Assembly (NCBI RefSeq): GCF_042654585.1
Contig: NZ_JBHSGR010000001.1
Location: 124,001 to 188,000, forward strand
Source: Geodermatophilus arenarius
Lineage (GTDB): Bacteria > Actinomycetota > Actinomycetes > Mycobacteriales > Geodermatophilaceae
Length of the DNA stretch: 64,000 nt
Direction: 5' to 3'
Position numbers and translations under genes: made by a program. Under the pieces are notes generated by a model. The model was given only the letters and a program-made list of their open reading frames with translations, searched no databases and was not told the DNA's origin. Below are positions 26,975 to 35,435 of this stretch, piece by piece (positions within the stretch are counted from its first letter, which is position 1; each line of letters opens with the position of its first letter).

Positions 26975-28441
26975 TCAGCGGGCGACGCGCGCCTCGGCGG
27001 CCGCCCAGCCGGCGTCGGACCCCGAGGGCCGGTACTCCACCAGCGCCTGCGTGGTGCGCAGCAGCCGGCGCATCTCCCCCAGCCCGCCCTCGAGGGCCCC
27101 GAGCGCCCGAGCCTGCACCAGCGCGTTGCCCAGCGCCGCGGCCTCCACCGGGCCGGCGAGCACCGGCCGCTGGCAGGCGTCGGCGGTGAGCTGGCACAGC
27201 AGCGCGTTGCGCGCTCCCCCGCCGACCAGGTGGACGACGTCGACGTCGCGGCCGGACAGCTCGACCGCCGCCCGGACCGTGCGCCGGTAGGCCAGGGCCA
27301 GGCTGTCGACGACGCAGCGCACCGTCTCGGCCTGGCTCTGCGGCGGCGTCTGCCCCGTCTCGGTGCACACCTGCGCGATGCGCGCGGGCACGTCGCCGGG
27401 CGGCAGGAACCGCGGGTCGTCGACGTCGACCACCGCCGTGAAGGCCGGCACCCGCGCGGCCGCGGCGAGCAGCTCGGGCAGGTCGGCCGGCAACCCGGCC
27501 GCCGCCCAGGTGCGCAGCGACTCCTGCAGCAGCCACAGCCCCATGACGTTGTGCAGGTACCGCACGGTGCCGTCGACGCCGAGCTCGTTGGTGAAGCCCG
27601 CCGTCCGGCCGGCCTCGGTGAGCACCGGCTTCTCCAGCTCCACCCCGACCAGCGACCACGTGCCGCAGGAGACGTAGGCGAACCGGTCGCCGCGCGCCGG
27701 GACCCCGGCCACCGCCGACGCGGTGTCGTGCGACCCGACCGCGACCACCGGCACCTCGCCCAGCCCGGTCTCGGCGCGGACCTCCGCGGTGAGCCGGCCG
27801 ATCTCGTCGCCGGGCTGCACGAGGTCCGCGAGCAGGTCGCGCGGCAGCTCGAGCCGGTCGAGCAGGCCGGTCGCCCACTGCCGCGTCGTCGCGTCGAGCA
27901 GTCCGGTCGTGGAGGCGTTGGTGACCTCCGCGACCCGCGCGCCGGTCAGCCAGTACGCGAGCAGGTCCGGGACGAGCAGCGCCTGCCGGGCGGCGGCGAA
28001 CCGCGCCGTCCCGCGCATCGCGGCGAGCTGGAACACCGTGTTGAACGGCAGGTGCTGCAGCCCGTTGACCCGGTACAGCTCGTCGGGCGGGACGACGGCG
28101 TGCACCGCCGGCACCGCGGTCTCGTGCCGGGCGTCGCGGTAGTGCACCGGGTTGCCCAGCAGCGCGCCGTCGGCGTCGAGCAGGCCGACGTCGACCGCCC
28201 AGCTGTCGATGCCGATGCCGTCGAGCCCGTCGGCCTCGCGGCCGGCCGCGCGCAGCCCGTCGAGCACGCCGGCGTAGAGGCCCAGGACGTCCCAGTGCAG
28301 CGTGCCCGCCGTGCGCACCGGCCGGTTGGGGAACCGGTGCAGCTCGGTGAGGTCCAGCCGTCCCGGGCCGACCCTCGCGGCCATGACCCGGCCGCTGGAG
28401 GCGCCCAGGTCGACGGCCGCGAGGGACAGCTCGCGGGTCAC
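26975..28441 (-). CDS. rhaB: Rhamnulokinase
   Basis: 488-residue FGGY-family kinase, phosphorylating L-rhamnulose to L-rhamnulose 1-phosphate. The ATP-binding start AAVDLGASSGRVM, the IDSWAVDVGLLD segment specific to rhamnulokinases, GSHDTASAVAGVP, SCGTWSLVGVE and the late VHLVGGGARN motif are all present. GTG at 28441 overlaps the aldolase stop by 4 bases; it is the last main gene of the rhamnose operon. Cytoplasmic. Confidence 0.95.
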   Translation of the reverse strand: MTRELSLAAVDLGASSGRVMAARVGPGRLDLTELHRFPNRPVRTAGTLHWDVLGLYAGVLDGLRAAGREADGLDGIGIDSWAVDVGLLDADGALLGNPVHYRDARHETAVPAVHAVVPPDELYRVNGLQHLPFNTVFQLAAMRGTARFAAARQALLVPDLLAYWLTGARVAEVTNASTTGLLDATTRQWATGLLDRLELPRDLLADLVQPGDEIGRLTAEVRAETGLGEVPVVAVGSHDTASAVAGVPARGDRFAYVSCGTWSLVGVELEKPVLTEAGRTAGFTNELGVDGTVRYLHNVMGLWLLQESLRTWAAAGLPADLPELLAAAARVPAFTAVVDVDDPRFLPPGDVPARIAQVCTETGQTPPQSQAETVRCVVDSLALAYRRTVRAAVELSGRDVDVVHLVGGGARNALLCQLTADACQRPVLAGPVEAAALGNALVQARALGALEGGLGEMRRLLRTTQALVEYRPSGSDAGWAAAEARVAR

Positions 28442-30474
28442 CGGAGGAAGGCCGCGGCGACCCCGGAGTCGACCGGGACGTGCAGGCCGGTGGTCCGGGT
28501 GAGCTCCCCGCCGGTGAGGGCGAAGACGGCGTCGGCGACGTGCTCGGGCAGCACCTCGCGCTTGAGCAGCGTGCGCTGGGCGTAGAACTGCCCGAGCTCC
28601 TCCTCCGGCACCCCGTAGACCGCGGCGCGCTTGGCGCCCCAGCCGCCGGCGAAGATGCCCGATCCGCGGACGACGCCGTCGGGGTTGATGCCGTTGACCC
28701 GGATCTGGTGCTCGCCGAGCTCGGCGGCCAGCAGCCGGACCTGGTGGGCCTGGTCGGCCTTGGTCGAGGAGTAGGCGATATTGCTCGGGCCGGCGAACAC
28801 GGAGTTCTTCGAGGAGATGTAGACGACGTCGCCGCCCATCCCCTGCTCGATCATGATCCGGGCCGCCTCGCGGGAGACGAGGAAGCTGCCCTTGGCCATG
28901 ACGTCGTGCTGCAGGTCCCAGTCCCGCTCGGTGGTCTCCAGCAGCGGCTTGGAGATCGACAGGCCGGCGTTGTTGACCACGAGGTCCACGCCGCCGAAGG
29001 CGAGCACCGCCTCGCGGAACGCGGCGGCCACGGCCTCGGCGTCGGACACGTCGGCGGCCACGCCGATCGCGACGTCGGGGCCGCCGATCCCGGCCGCGGC
29101 GTCGGTGGCCTTCTGCAGGTCCAGGTCGGCGACGACGACGCAGGCGCCCTCGGCGGCGAGCCGCTCGGCGATGGCCTTGCCGATGCCGCTCGCCGCGCCG
29201 GTGACCAGCGCGACCCGGGTGGCCAGCGGCTTGGGCTTCGGCATCCGCTGGAGCTTGGCCTCCTCCAGCGCCCAGTACTCGATGCGGAACTTCTCGCTCT
29301 CGTCGATCGGCGCGTAGGTGGAGACCGCCTCGGCGCCGCGCATGACGTTGATGGCGTTGACGTAGAACTCGCCGGCCACCCGCGCGGTCTGCTTGTTGGC
29401 GCCGAAGCTGAACATGCCCACGCCGGGCACCAGCACGATCGCCGGGTCGGCGCCGCGCATCGCCGGCGAGTCGGGCGTCGCGTGCCGCTCGTAGTAGGCC
29501 GCGTACTCGGTGCGGTACTCCTCGTGGAGCTCCTTCAGCCGCCGCACCACCTCGTCGGTGGTCGCGGTGGCCGGCAGGTCGACGACCATCGGCCGCACCT
29601 TGGTGCGCAGGAAGTGGTCCGGGCAGGAGGTGCCCAGCGCGGCGAGGGGCTGCAGCTTCTCCCGCGACAGGAAGTCCAGGACGACGTCGGAGTCGGTGAA
29701 GTGGCCGACCTGGGGCCGGTCGGTGCTCGCGAGCCCGCGGATGACCGGCGCCAGCGCGGCCGCCCTCGCCCGGCGCTCGTCCTCGGGCAGCGCCTCGAAG
29801 CCGGGGACGACGGCGCCGAACGGCTCGGCCTCCCCGCGCTCGGCGAGGAAGCGCTCGGCGGTCCGGATGACGTCGAGGGAGTTGGCCTCGGCCTCCGCGG
29901 CGGTGGCGCCCCACGCGGTGATGCCGTGGCCGCCGAGGACGCAGCCGATCGCCTGCGGGTTCTTCTCCTTGATCGCGGCGATGTCCAGGCCGAGCTGGAA
30001 GCCGGGACGGCGCCACGGCACCCAGACGACGCGGTCGCCGAAGCACTCGCGGGTCAGCGCCTCGCCGTCGGCCGCCGTCGCCAGGGCGATGCCGGAGTCG
30101 GGGTGCAGGTGGTCCACGTGCGCGGCGTCGACGAGCCCGTGCATCGCGGTGTCGATCGAGGGGGCGGCGCCACCGCGGCCGTGCAGGCAGAAGTCGAACG
30201 CGGCGACCATCTCGTCCTCGCGGTCGACGCCGGGGTAGACGTCGACCAGCGAGCGCAGCCGGTCCAGCCGCAGCACGGCCAGGCCGGACTCCTGCAGGGT
30301 GCCGAGGTCGCCGCCGGAGCCCTTGACCCACAGCAGCTCGACCGGCTGACCGGTCACCGGGTCGGTCTCGGTGCCCTTGGCGGAGGTGTTGCCGCCGGCG
30401 TAGTTGGTGTTGCGCGGGTCGGAGCCCAGCCGGTTGCTGCGCTCGAGCAGCTCACGGACGACGGGGTTGGTCAC
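28438..30474 (-). CDS. rhaEW: Bifunctional rhamnulose-1-phosphate aldolase / L-lactaldehyde dehydrogenase
   Basis: 678 residues. The N-terminal class II aldolase (about 1-400) has NTSAKG, the zinc motif HVDHLHPDS and GGHGITAWG. It splits rhamnulose 1-phosphate into dihydroxyacetone phosphate and L-lactaldehyde. The C-terminal short-chain dehydrogenase (about 420-678) has VTGAASGIG for NAD, VNNAGLS and the catalytic YSSTK, and oxidises lactaldehyde to L-lactate. This fused form, like Bacillus YuxG, is usual in Gram-positive rhamnose loci. ATG at 30474 with GGAAGGAAG upstream. The L-lactate product links it to the lut genes across the divergent promoter region. Confidence 0.95.
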   Translation of the reverse strand: MTNPVVRELLERSNRLGSDPRNTNYAGGNTSAKGTETDPVTGQPVELLWVKGSGGDLGTLQESGLAVLRLDRLRSLVDVYPGVDREDEMVAAFDFCLHGRGGAAPSIDTAMHGLVDAAHVDHLHPDSGIALATAADGEALTRECFGDRVVWVPWRRPGFQLGLDIAAIKEKNPQAIGCVLGGHGITAWGATAAEAEANSLDVIRTAERFLAERGEAEPFGAVVPGFEALPEDERRARAAALAPVIRGLASTDRPQVGHFTDSDVVLDFLSREKLQPLAALGTSCPDHFLRTKVRPMVVDLPATATTDEVVRRLKELHEEYRTEYAAYYERHATPDSPAMRGADPAIVLVPGVGMFSFGANKQTARVAGEFYVNAINVMRGAEAVSTYAPIDESEKFRIEYWALEEAKLQRMPKPKPLATRVALVTGAASGIGKAIAERLAAEGACVVVADLDLQKATDAAAGIGGPDVAIGVAADVSDAEAVAAAFREAVLAFGGVDLVVNNAGLSISKPLLETTERDWDLQHDVMAKGSFLVSREAARIMIEQGMGGDVVYISSKNSVFAGPSNIAYSSTKADQAHQVRLLAAELGEHQIRVNGINPDGVVRGSGIFAGGWGAKRAAVYGVPEEELGQFYAQRTLLKREVLPEHVADAVFALTGGELTRTTGLHVPVDSGVAAAFLR

Positions 30475-30505
30475 GAGGGGTGCTTCCTTCCGGGAGTCCG
30501 GGGAC

Positions 30506-30559
30506 CGCCTTTCGCGCGCGAAAGGCGATGGGAGGGAGTGCCTTTCGCGCGCGAAAGGC
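30506..30559. repeat. Two perfect 20-22-base palindromes, copies 2 and 3
   Basis: 30506-30527 is CGCCTTTCGCG plus its exact reverse complement; 30540-30559 is the same palindrome trimmed by one base on each end. Centres are 33 bases apart, about three helical turns. They fill the gap between rhaI and rhaEW. A third, one-mismatch copy is at 20402. They may be operators, mRNA hairpins or members of a dispersed genome repeat. Confidence 0.8.
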
Positions 30560-30566
30560 GAAGAGC

Positions 30567-31751
30567 TCAGGCGCCCCAGGAGGCCTGGGTGCCGCCGATG
30601 CGCTCGCGGGCGATGCGCTCCTGGTGGCCGGAGCGGGCGTAGGCGGCGTACGGGTCGGCGGCGAGGCCCTTCGACTCGCGCAGCTCCGCCAGCAGCGGGC
30701 GGACGTCGGTGGAGAAGGCGTCGGTCAGCGCGCCGTGCGCGGCCAGCACGTCACCGGAGGACTGCGCGGCGGCCAGCGCCTCGCGGTCGACCAGCAGCGC
30801 CTTGGCCGTGGCCTCCTGCACGTTCATCACCGAGCGGATCTGGCCGGGGATCTTCGGCTCGATGTTGTGGCACTGGTCGAGCATGAAGTTGACCTGCGAC
30901 TCCGGGCGCAGCGCGTCCGCGGCCACGATCTCGTTCATGATCCGGAACAGCTGGAACGGGTCGGCCGAGCCGACGATCAGGTCGTCGTCGCCGTAGTACC
31001 GGGAGTTGAAGTCGAACGCGCCGAGCCGGCCGACCCGCAGCAGCTGCATGACGATGAACTCGATGTTGGTGCCCGGCGCGTGGTGGCCGGTGTCGAGCAC
31101 GACGGTGGCCCGGTCGCCCAGGGCCAGGCAGTGCAGCAGCGAGGTGCCCCAGTCGGGGATGTCCATCGCGTAGAAGTAGGGCTCGTAGAACTTGTACTCG
31201 AGCAGCAGCCGGTGGCCCGGGTCGAGCAGCGCGTAGACCTGCTGCAGGGAGTCGGCCAGCCGGTCCTGGCGGCCGCGCAGGTCGTCCTGGCCGGCGTAGT
31301 TCGTGCCGTCGGGCAGCCACAGCTTGAGGTCGGTCGACCCGGTGGCGCGCATGACGTCGACGCACTGCGCGTGGTGGGCGATCGCCTTGTCCCGGACCGC
31401 CTTGTCCGGGTGGGTCAGCGACCCGAGCCGGTAGTCGTCGTCCTGGAACAGGTTGGAGTTGATCGCGCCGATCGAGACGCCGAGGTCGGCGGCGTGCGCG
31501 GCGAGCTTGGAGAAGTCGTCGACGAGGTCCCACGGGATGTGCAGCGACACCCGCGGCGCGGCGCCGGTGTGGCGGTGCACCACCGCTGCGTCCTCGATCT
31601 TCTCGAACGGGTCGCGGGCGACGCCCGGCTGGCCGAAGACCTTGAAGCGGGTGCCGGAGTTGCCGAACGCCCACGAGGGCAGCTCGATGGTCTGCTCGGC
31701 CAGCGCGGCGAGCGCGGCGGCCCTGCGGTCAGGGGTGCCGAGGTCGGTCAC
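30567..31751 (-). CDS. rhaI: L-rhamnose isomerase
   Basis: 394-residue TIM-barrel isomerase converting L-rhamnose to L-rhamnulose, of the RhaI type found in Gram-positives and pseudomonads. It has SWAFGNSGTRF near the start, LWLPDGTNYAGQ, LLEYKFYEPYFYAMDIPDWG (metal Glu), LDTGHHAPGTNIEF and FDFNSRYYGDDDL (metal Asp/His). GTG at 31751 overlaps the mutarotase stop by 4 bases; the frame open upstream of it is not used. Separated from rhaEW by the palindromic repeat pair. Confidence 0.95.
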   Translation of the reverse strand: MTDLGTPDRRAAALAALAEQTIELPSWAFGNSGTRFKVFGQPGVARDPFEKIEDAAVVHRHTGAAPRVSLHIPWDLVDDFSKLAAHAADLGVSIGAINSNLFQDDDYRLGSLTHPDKAVRDKAIAHHAQCVDVMRATGSTDLKLWLPDGTNYAGQDDLRGRQDRLADSLQQVYALLDPGHRLLLEYKFYEPYFYAMDIPDWGTSLLHCLALGDRATVVLDTGHHAPGTNIEFIVMQLLRVGRLGAFDFNSRYYGDDDLIVGSADPFQLFRIMNEIVAADALRPESQVNFMLDQCHNIEPKIPGQIRSVMNVQEATAKALLVDREALAAAQSSGDVLAAHGALTDAFSTDVRPLLAELRESKGLAADPYAAYARSGHQERIARERIGGTQASWGA

Positions 31752-32122
31752 GAGGGGTCTCCCGTCGGTGCGGTGGTGGTCTCCCCGAGCGCCGTCAGCT
31801 GGGCGTCGAGGTCGAAGACGAGCGGCAACTCGGCCTTGCCGGAGCCGTCGCCGGTCACGAAGAAGGGAGCCATCGAGGCCTCCCACCGGGCGCTCACCTC
31901 GGTGGCGTCCACGGCGGCCTGCGCGGCGGCCAAGCCGCCGACACCGTCGTCGGTCTCCACGATCCCGACGAGCAGGCCGTCCTCGCGCAGGTAGAGCCGG
32001 TAGTCGCGCCAGCCGGCGTCGCGCAGGGCGCGCAGCATCTCCGGCCAGACGGCGGCGTGCCGCTCGCGGTACTCGGCGAGCCGGTCCGGGCGGACCTGGA
32101 GGGTGAAGCAGGCGCGGGGCAC
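31748..32122 (-). CDS. rhaM: L-rhamnose mutarotase
   Basis: 124 residues. Interconverts alpha and beta anomers of L-rhamnose so the isomerase gets its preferred form. The family pattern is clear: FTLQVRPDRLAEYRERHAAVWPEM near the start, with the catalytic-region His and the DYRLYLREDG strand. The C-terminal 20 residues are extra and Thr-rich. It follows the rhaS gene after a strong hairpin; ATG at 32122 with GGAGAC upstream. Confidence 0.93.
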   Translation of the reverse strand: MPRACFTLQVRPDRLAEYRERHAAVWPEMLRALRDAGWRDYRLYLREDGLLVGIVETDDGVGGLAAAQAAVDATEVSARWEASMAPFFVTGDGSGKAELPLVFDLDAQLTALGETTTAPTGDPS

Positions 32123-32143
32123 GGGGGTCTCCTTGCGGGGGGT

Positions 32144-32181
32144 CCCGGTCCCGCCGCCGGGGAGCCGGCGGCGGGACCGGG
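32144..32181 (-). terminator. Stem-loop between rhaS and rhaM
   Basis: Perfect 17-base arms (32144-32160 with 32165-32181) and a 4-base loop, directly after the rhaS stop. Same placement as the hairpin after the other binding-protein gene (13549), suggesting raised rhaS message relative to the enzymes downstream. Confidence 0.7.
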
Positions 32182-32190
32182 CGCGACGAC

Positions 32191-33279
32191 TCAGAAGTCG
32201 AAGTCGTCGATGTTGTCGGCGTTGAACACGGTGGGCTCGCCGAGCACGACGACGCCGTCGGCGCCGACCTCGTACTCGCCGAGGTCACCGGCCTCGAAGG
32301 TCTCGCCCTCCTCGCCGGTGATCTGGCCGGCGGCCAGCGCGGCGCCGGCGTAGGCGGCCAGGTAGCCCAGGTCCTCGGGGTTCCACAGGGCGAAGGCGGT
32401 CACCGTGCCGTCCTGCACGAACTCGCGCATCTGGTTCGGGGTACCCAGGCCCGTCAGCGCGACCCGGCCCTTGTACTCCGAGCCGGACAGGTAGCGCGCC
32501 GCCGCGGAGATGCCCACGGTGGTCGGCGAGATGATGCCCTTGAGGTCCGGGTAGGTCTGCAGCAGACCCTGGGTCTCCTGGAAGGACTTCTCGTCCTCGT
32601 CGTCGCCGTAGACCGTCGTCACGATCTCCATGTCCGGGTACTCCTGGGCGGCGTACTCGGTCATGAGCTCGATCCAGGTGTTCTGGTTCGTGGCGTTCGC
32701 CGTCGCCGACAGGATCGCCACCTGGCCGGCGCCGCCGATCTGCTCGGCCATGAGGTCGATCTGCGTCTGCGCGATGCCCTCGGCCGTGGCCTGGTTGATG
32801 AACAGGTCGCGGCACTCGGGGTTCGTGTCCGAGTCGAACGTGACGACGCTGGCGCCGCCGCTGCGGGCCTGGTCCAGGGCGCTGCAGATGGCGTTCGGGT
32901 CGTTGGCCGAGGTGAGGATGACGTCGGCGCCCTGCTGGGTCAGCGTGTTGATGTAGCTGACCTGGGAGGAGGCGCTGGCCTCCGACGGGCCGACCTGGCT
33001 GAACTCGCCCTCGACCTCGCCGACGGCGCGCTCGGCGCCGGTGGCGGCGACGTCGAAGTAGGGGTTGTTCAGCTGCTTGGGGAGGAAGGCGATCGCGAGG
33101 TCCGCGGGGATCTCGGCGTCGGGGTTCGCGGAGGCGCCGGCGGCGTCGTTGCCGCCGCTGCTCCCCTCGTCCTCGCCGCGGGTGGTCCCGCCGCAGGCGG
33201 CGGTGGTGAGCACGACGGCGGCCACCGCCACGCCGGTCAGGCCACCGCGCAGGCGGCGGCTGGTCAGGAACAGCGACAT
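32191..33279 (-). CDS. rhaS: Rhamnose ABC transporter substrate-binding lipoprotein
   Basis: 362-residue periplasmic-binding-type lipoprotein of the ribose/rhamnose class. Arg-rich n-region, hydrophobic stretch and lipobox TAAC with Cys29, then an acidic Gly/Ser linker. The sugar-binding fold begins with LAIAFLPKQLNNPYFD; later segments ILTSANDPNAICSALDQA, VVTFDSDTN and LTGLGTPNQMREFV fit rhamnose-binding RhaS proteins. ATG at 33279 with AGAGGGA upstream. It is the fourth gene of the operon after the ATPase and two permeases, and just before rhaM. Confidence 0.94.
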   Translation of the reverse strand: MSLFLTSRRLRGGLTGVAVAAVVLTTAACGGTTRGEDEGSSGGNDAAGASANPDAEIPADLAIAFLPKQLNNPYFDVAATGAERAVGEVEGEFSQVGPSEASASSQVSYINTLTQQGADVILTSANDPNAICSALDQARSGGASVVTFDSDTNPECRDLFINQATAEGIAQTQIDLMAEQIGGAGQVAILSATANATNQNTWIELMTEYAAQEYPDMEIVTTVYGDDEDEKSFQETQGLLQTYPDLKGIISPTTVGISAAARYLSGSEYKGRVALTGLGTPNQMREFVQDGTVTAFALWNPEDLGYLAAYAGAALAAGQITGEEGETFEAGDLGEYEVGADGVVVLGEPTVFNADNIDDFDF

Positions 33280-33352
33280 CGGGGTCCCTCTCTTCGGGTG
33301 GGTGGGGTCTGGTGGTGCGGTGGTGCGGCTGTGGGTGGGGAGCGGCGGCGGG

Positions 33353-34366
33353 TCAGGCGGGGGCCCGGCGTCGCCGGCCCTTGACCCGGGCGGCGACCTG
33401 CGGCGCGACGACGGCGGTGATCAGCAGGACGCCGGTGACGATGTTCAGGACGTCCGAGGGCACGTTGACCAGCTGCAGCGCGTTGCGGACCGAGGCGAGC
33501 AGCAGGGCGCCGGCCATGACGCCGAGCAGGCCGCCGCTGCCGCCGAAGATGGAGACGCCGCCGAGCAGGATCGCCGCGATGACCTGCAGCTCCAGGCCCG
33601 TGGCGTTGTCGGCGCGGGCGCTGCCGTAGCGGAGGGTCCAGTAGACGCCGCCGAGCGCGCTGACCACGCCGGTGGCGACGAACAGCCACAGCTTGGTGCG
33701 GGCGACGTCGATGCCGCTGAAGCGGGCGGCGTCCTCGCTGTTGCCCATGGCGTACAGCGAGCGGCCGACCGGGGTGGCGTGCAGGACGACCGCGGTGACC
33801 GCGACCAGCACCAGCAGCGGGAGCACGACGGTGGGGATGCCGGTCGAGCCGATCGAGCTGATCGCCCACGTCGTCCAGGCGCGCGGGAAGTCGGCCACGG
33901 CCTGGTCGCCCAGGACGACGAACGCGAGCCCGCGGTAGAGCGCCAGCGTGCCGATGGTGACCGCCAGCGAGGGCAGCCCCAGCCTGGTCACGAGGAACCC
34001 GTTGACCGCGCCGAGCACCGCGCCCAGCACGAGGACCAGCGGGATGATCGCCTCCAGCGGCAGCCCGGCCACCCACAGCTGGCCCATGACCGCGCTGGAC
34101 AGGCCGACGGTGCTGGCCACCGACAGGTCGATCTCGCCGGTGACCACGACCAGCGTCAGCGGCAGCGCGATGAGCGCGATGACGACGACGTCGAGCAGCA
34201 GGAAGCCGGCGTTGCGGGTGCTGGCGAAGCCCTCGACCGAGAACGCGGCGATCACGAGGAACAGCACGAGGAACGTGGTGATGACGCTGCCGCTGGGCAG
34301 GGTCGGCCCGCGGCGGGCCGGCGCGGCGGCCGGCGCGGCCGGGGCGGGGGCGGTCTCAACGGTCAC
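33353..34366 (-). CDS. rhaQ: Rhamnose ABC transporter permease
   Basis: 337-residue permease of the branched ribose/rhamnose class with about ten hydrophobic segments. Family motifs LVVVTGEIDLSVASTVGLS, LGLPSLAVTIGTLALYRG, and LGGVSIFGGSGGLLGV are present. GTG at 34366 overlaps the other permease gene by 11 bases. It pairs with the 34356 permease as a heterodimeric channel. Assignment of Q versus P follows the gene order T-P-Q recalled from other rhamnose loci. Confidence 0.93.
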   Translation of the reverse strand: MTVETAPAPAAPAAAPARRGPTLPSGSVITTFLVLFLVIAAFSVEGFASTRNAGFLLLDVVVIALIALPLTLVVVTGEIDLSVASTVGLSSAVMGQLWVAGLPLEAIIPLVLVLGAVLGAVNGFLVTRLGLPSLAVTIGTLALYRGLAFVVLGDQAVADFPRAWTTWAISSIGSTGIPTVVLPLLVLVAVTAVVLHATPVGRSLYAMGNSEDAARFSGIDVARTKLWLFVATGVVSALGGVYWTLRYGSARADNATGLELQVIAAILLGGVSIFGGSGGLLGVMAGALLLASVRNALQLVNVPSDVLNIVTGVLLITAVVAPQVAARVKGRRRRAPA

Positions 34367-35435
34367 GGCGGGCGTTCCTCCCCCGGAGGCGGGCGGCCAG
34401 GCGCAGCTGCAGCGCCCGGTCCAGTGCGATGGCGGCGAGGATCAGCGCGCCGACGGCGGCGTCCCGCCAGAACGGGTCCAGGCCCAGCTGCGGGAGCGCG
34501 GTGCCGATCGTGGTGAGCAGCAGCGCGCCGAGCGCGGCGCCGTAGACCGAGCCGCTGCCGCCGAAGATGGCGACCCCGCCGACGACCGCGGCGGCGACGA
34601 CGAACAGCTCCTGGCCGGTGCCGGCGGTGGTGTCCAGCGTCTGGAACCGCGCGGCGTAGAGGACGCCGGCGAGCCCGGCGAGGGCCCCGTTGACGACGAA
34701 GGCGGTGAGCACCCGCCGGCCGACCGGGATGCCCGACAGCCGCGCGGCCTCGGGCGCCGAGCCGATGCCGTACAGCTCGCGGCCGCTGCGGAAGGTCCGC
34801 AGGTAGTAGCCGACGAGCAGGACGACGGCGACGGCGATGAGGAACAGCACCGGGACGCCCAGCAGCCGGGCGCCGCCCAGGGACTTGAAGCCGGCGGGCA
34901 GGTCGGCGGCGTTGATCTGCAGCCGGTCGGCGCTGGAGGCCCACAGCGAGTCCAGCCCGCGGAAGGCGTAGAGCGTGCCGAGGGTGACCACCAGGGAGGG
35001 CACCCCGGCGGCCGCGACGATCAGGCCGTTGAGCAGGCCGCAGACCGCGCCGACGGCCGTGCCGGCCAGGATCGCGACCACCACCGGCGTGCCGGGGGCG
35101 ACCACCAGCAGCGTGCCGGTGGCGTAGGCCGACAGGCCGAGCACCGAGCCGACCGACAGGTCGACGTTGCGCGTGATGACCACCATCGTCTGGCCGGCGG
35201 CCAGGACGGTGAGGATCGCCGCGGACAGCAGCAGGTCGCGGACGTTCTGCCCCGACAGGAACCGCGGGTTGGCGATCACCGTCACGACGACGAGCAGCAC
35301 GAGCGCGGCGAGGATGCCGAGCTCGCGCACCACGAACAGCCGGTGGACCAGCGCCGACCCGCGGCGGCCGGTGCGCTCGGGCGCGGCCAGCTCCTCCGGC
35401 AGCGCCGCGGGGGTCTTCGTCAGGGGCGCGCTCAC
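34356..35435 (-). CDS. rhaP: Rhamnose ABC transporter permease
   Basis: 359-residue permease, same family as its neighbour. It shows VVITRNVDLSVGSVLGLSAY, AAAGVPSLVVTLGTLYAFRG and VVGGVAIFGGSGSVYGA. GTG at 35435 overlaps the ATPase stop by 4 bases; a much longer frame upstream belongs to the ATPase in another register. C-terminus is Arg-rich and cytoplasmic. Confidence 0.93.
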   Translation of the reverse strand: MSAPLTKTPAALPEELAAPERTGRRGSALVHRLFVVRELGILAALVLLVVVTVIANPRFLSGQNVRDLLLSAAILTVLAAGQTMVVITRNVDLSVGSVLGLSAYATGTLLVVAPGTPVVVAILAGTAVGAVCGLLNGLIVAAAGVPSLVVTLGTLYAFRGLDSLWASSADRLQINAADLPAGFKSLGGARLLGVPVLFLIAVAVVLLVGYYLRTFRSGRELYGIGSAPEAARLSGIPVGRRVLTAFVVNGALAGLAGVLYAARFQTLDTTAGTGQELFVVAAAVVGGVAIFGGSGSVYGAALGALLLTTIGTALPQLGLDPFWRDAAVGALILAAIALDRALQLRLAARLRGRNARRDR

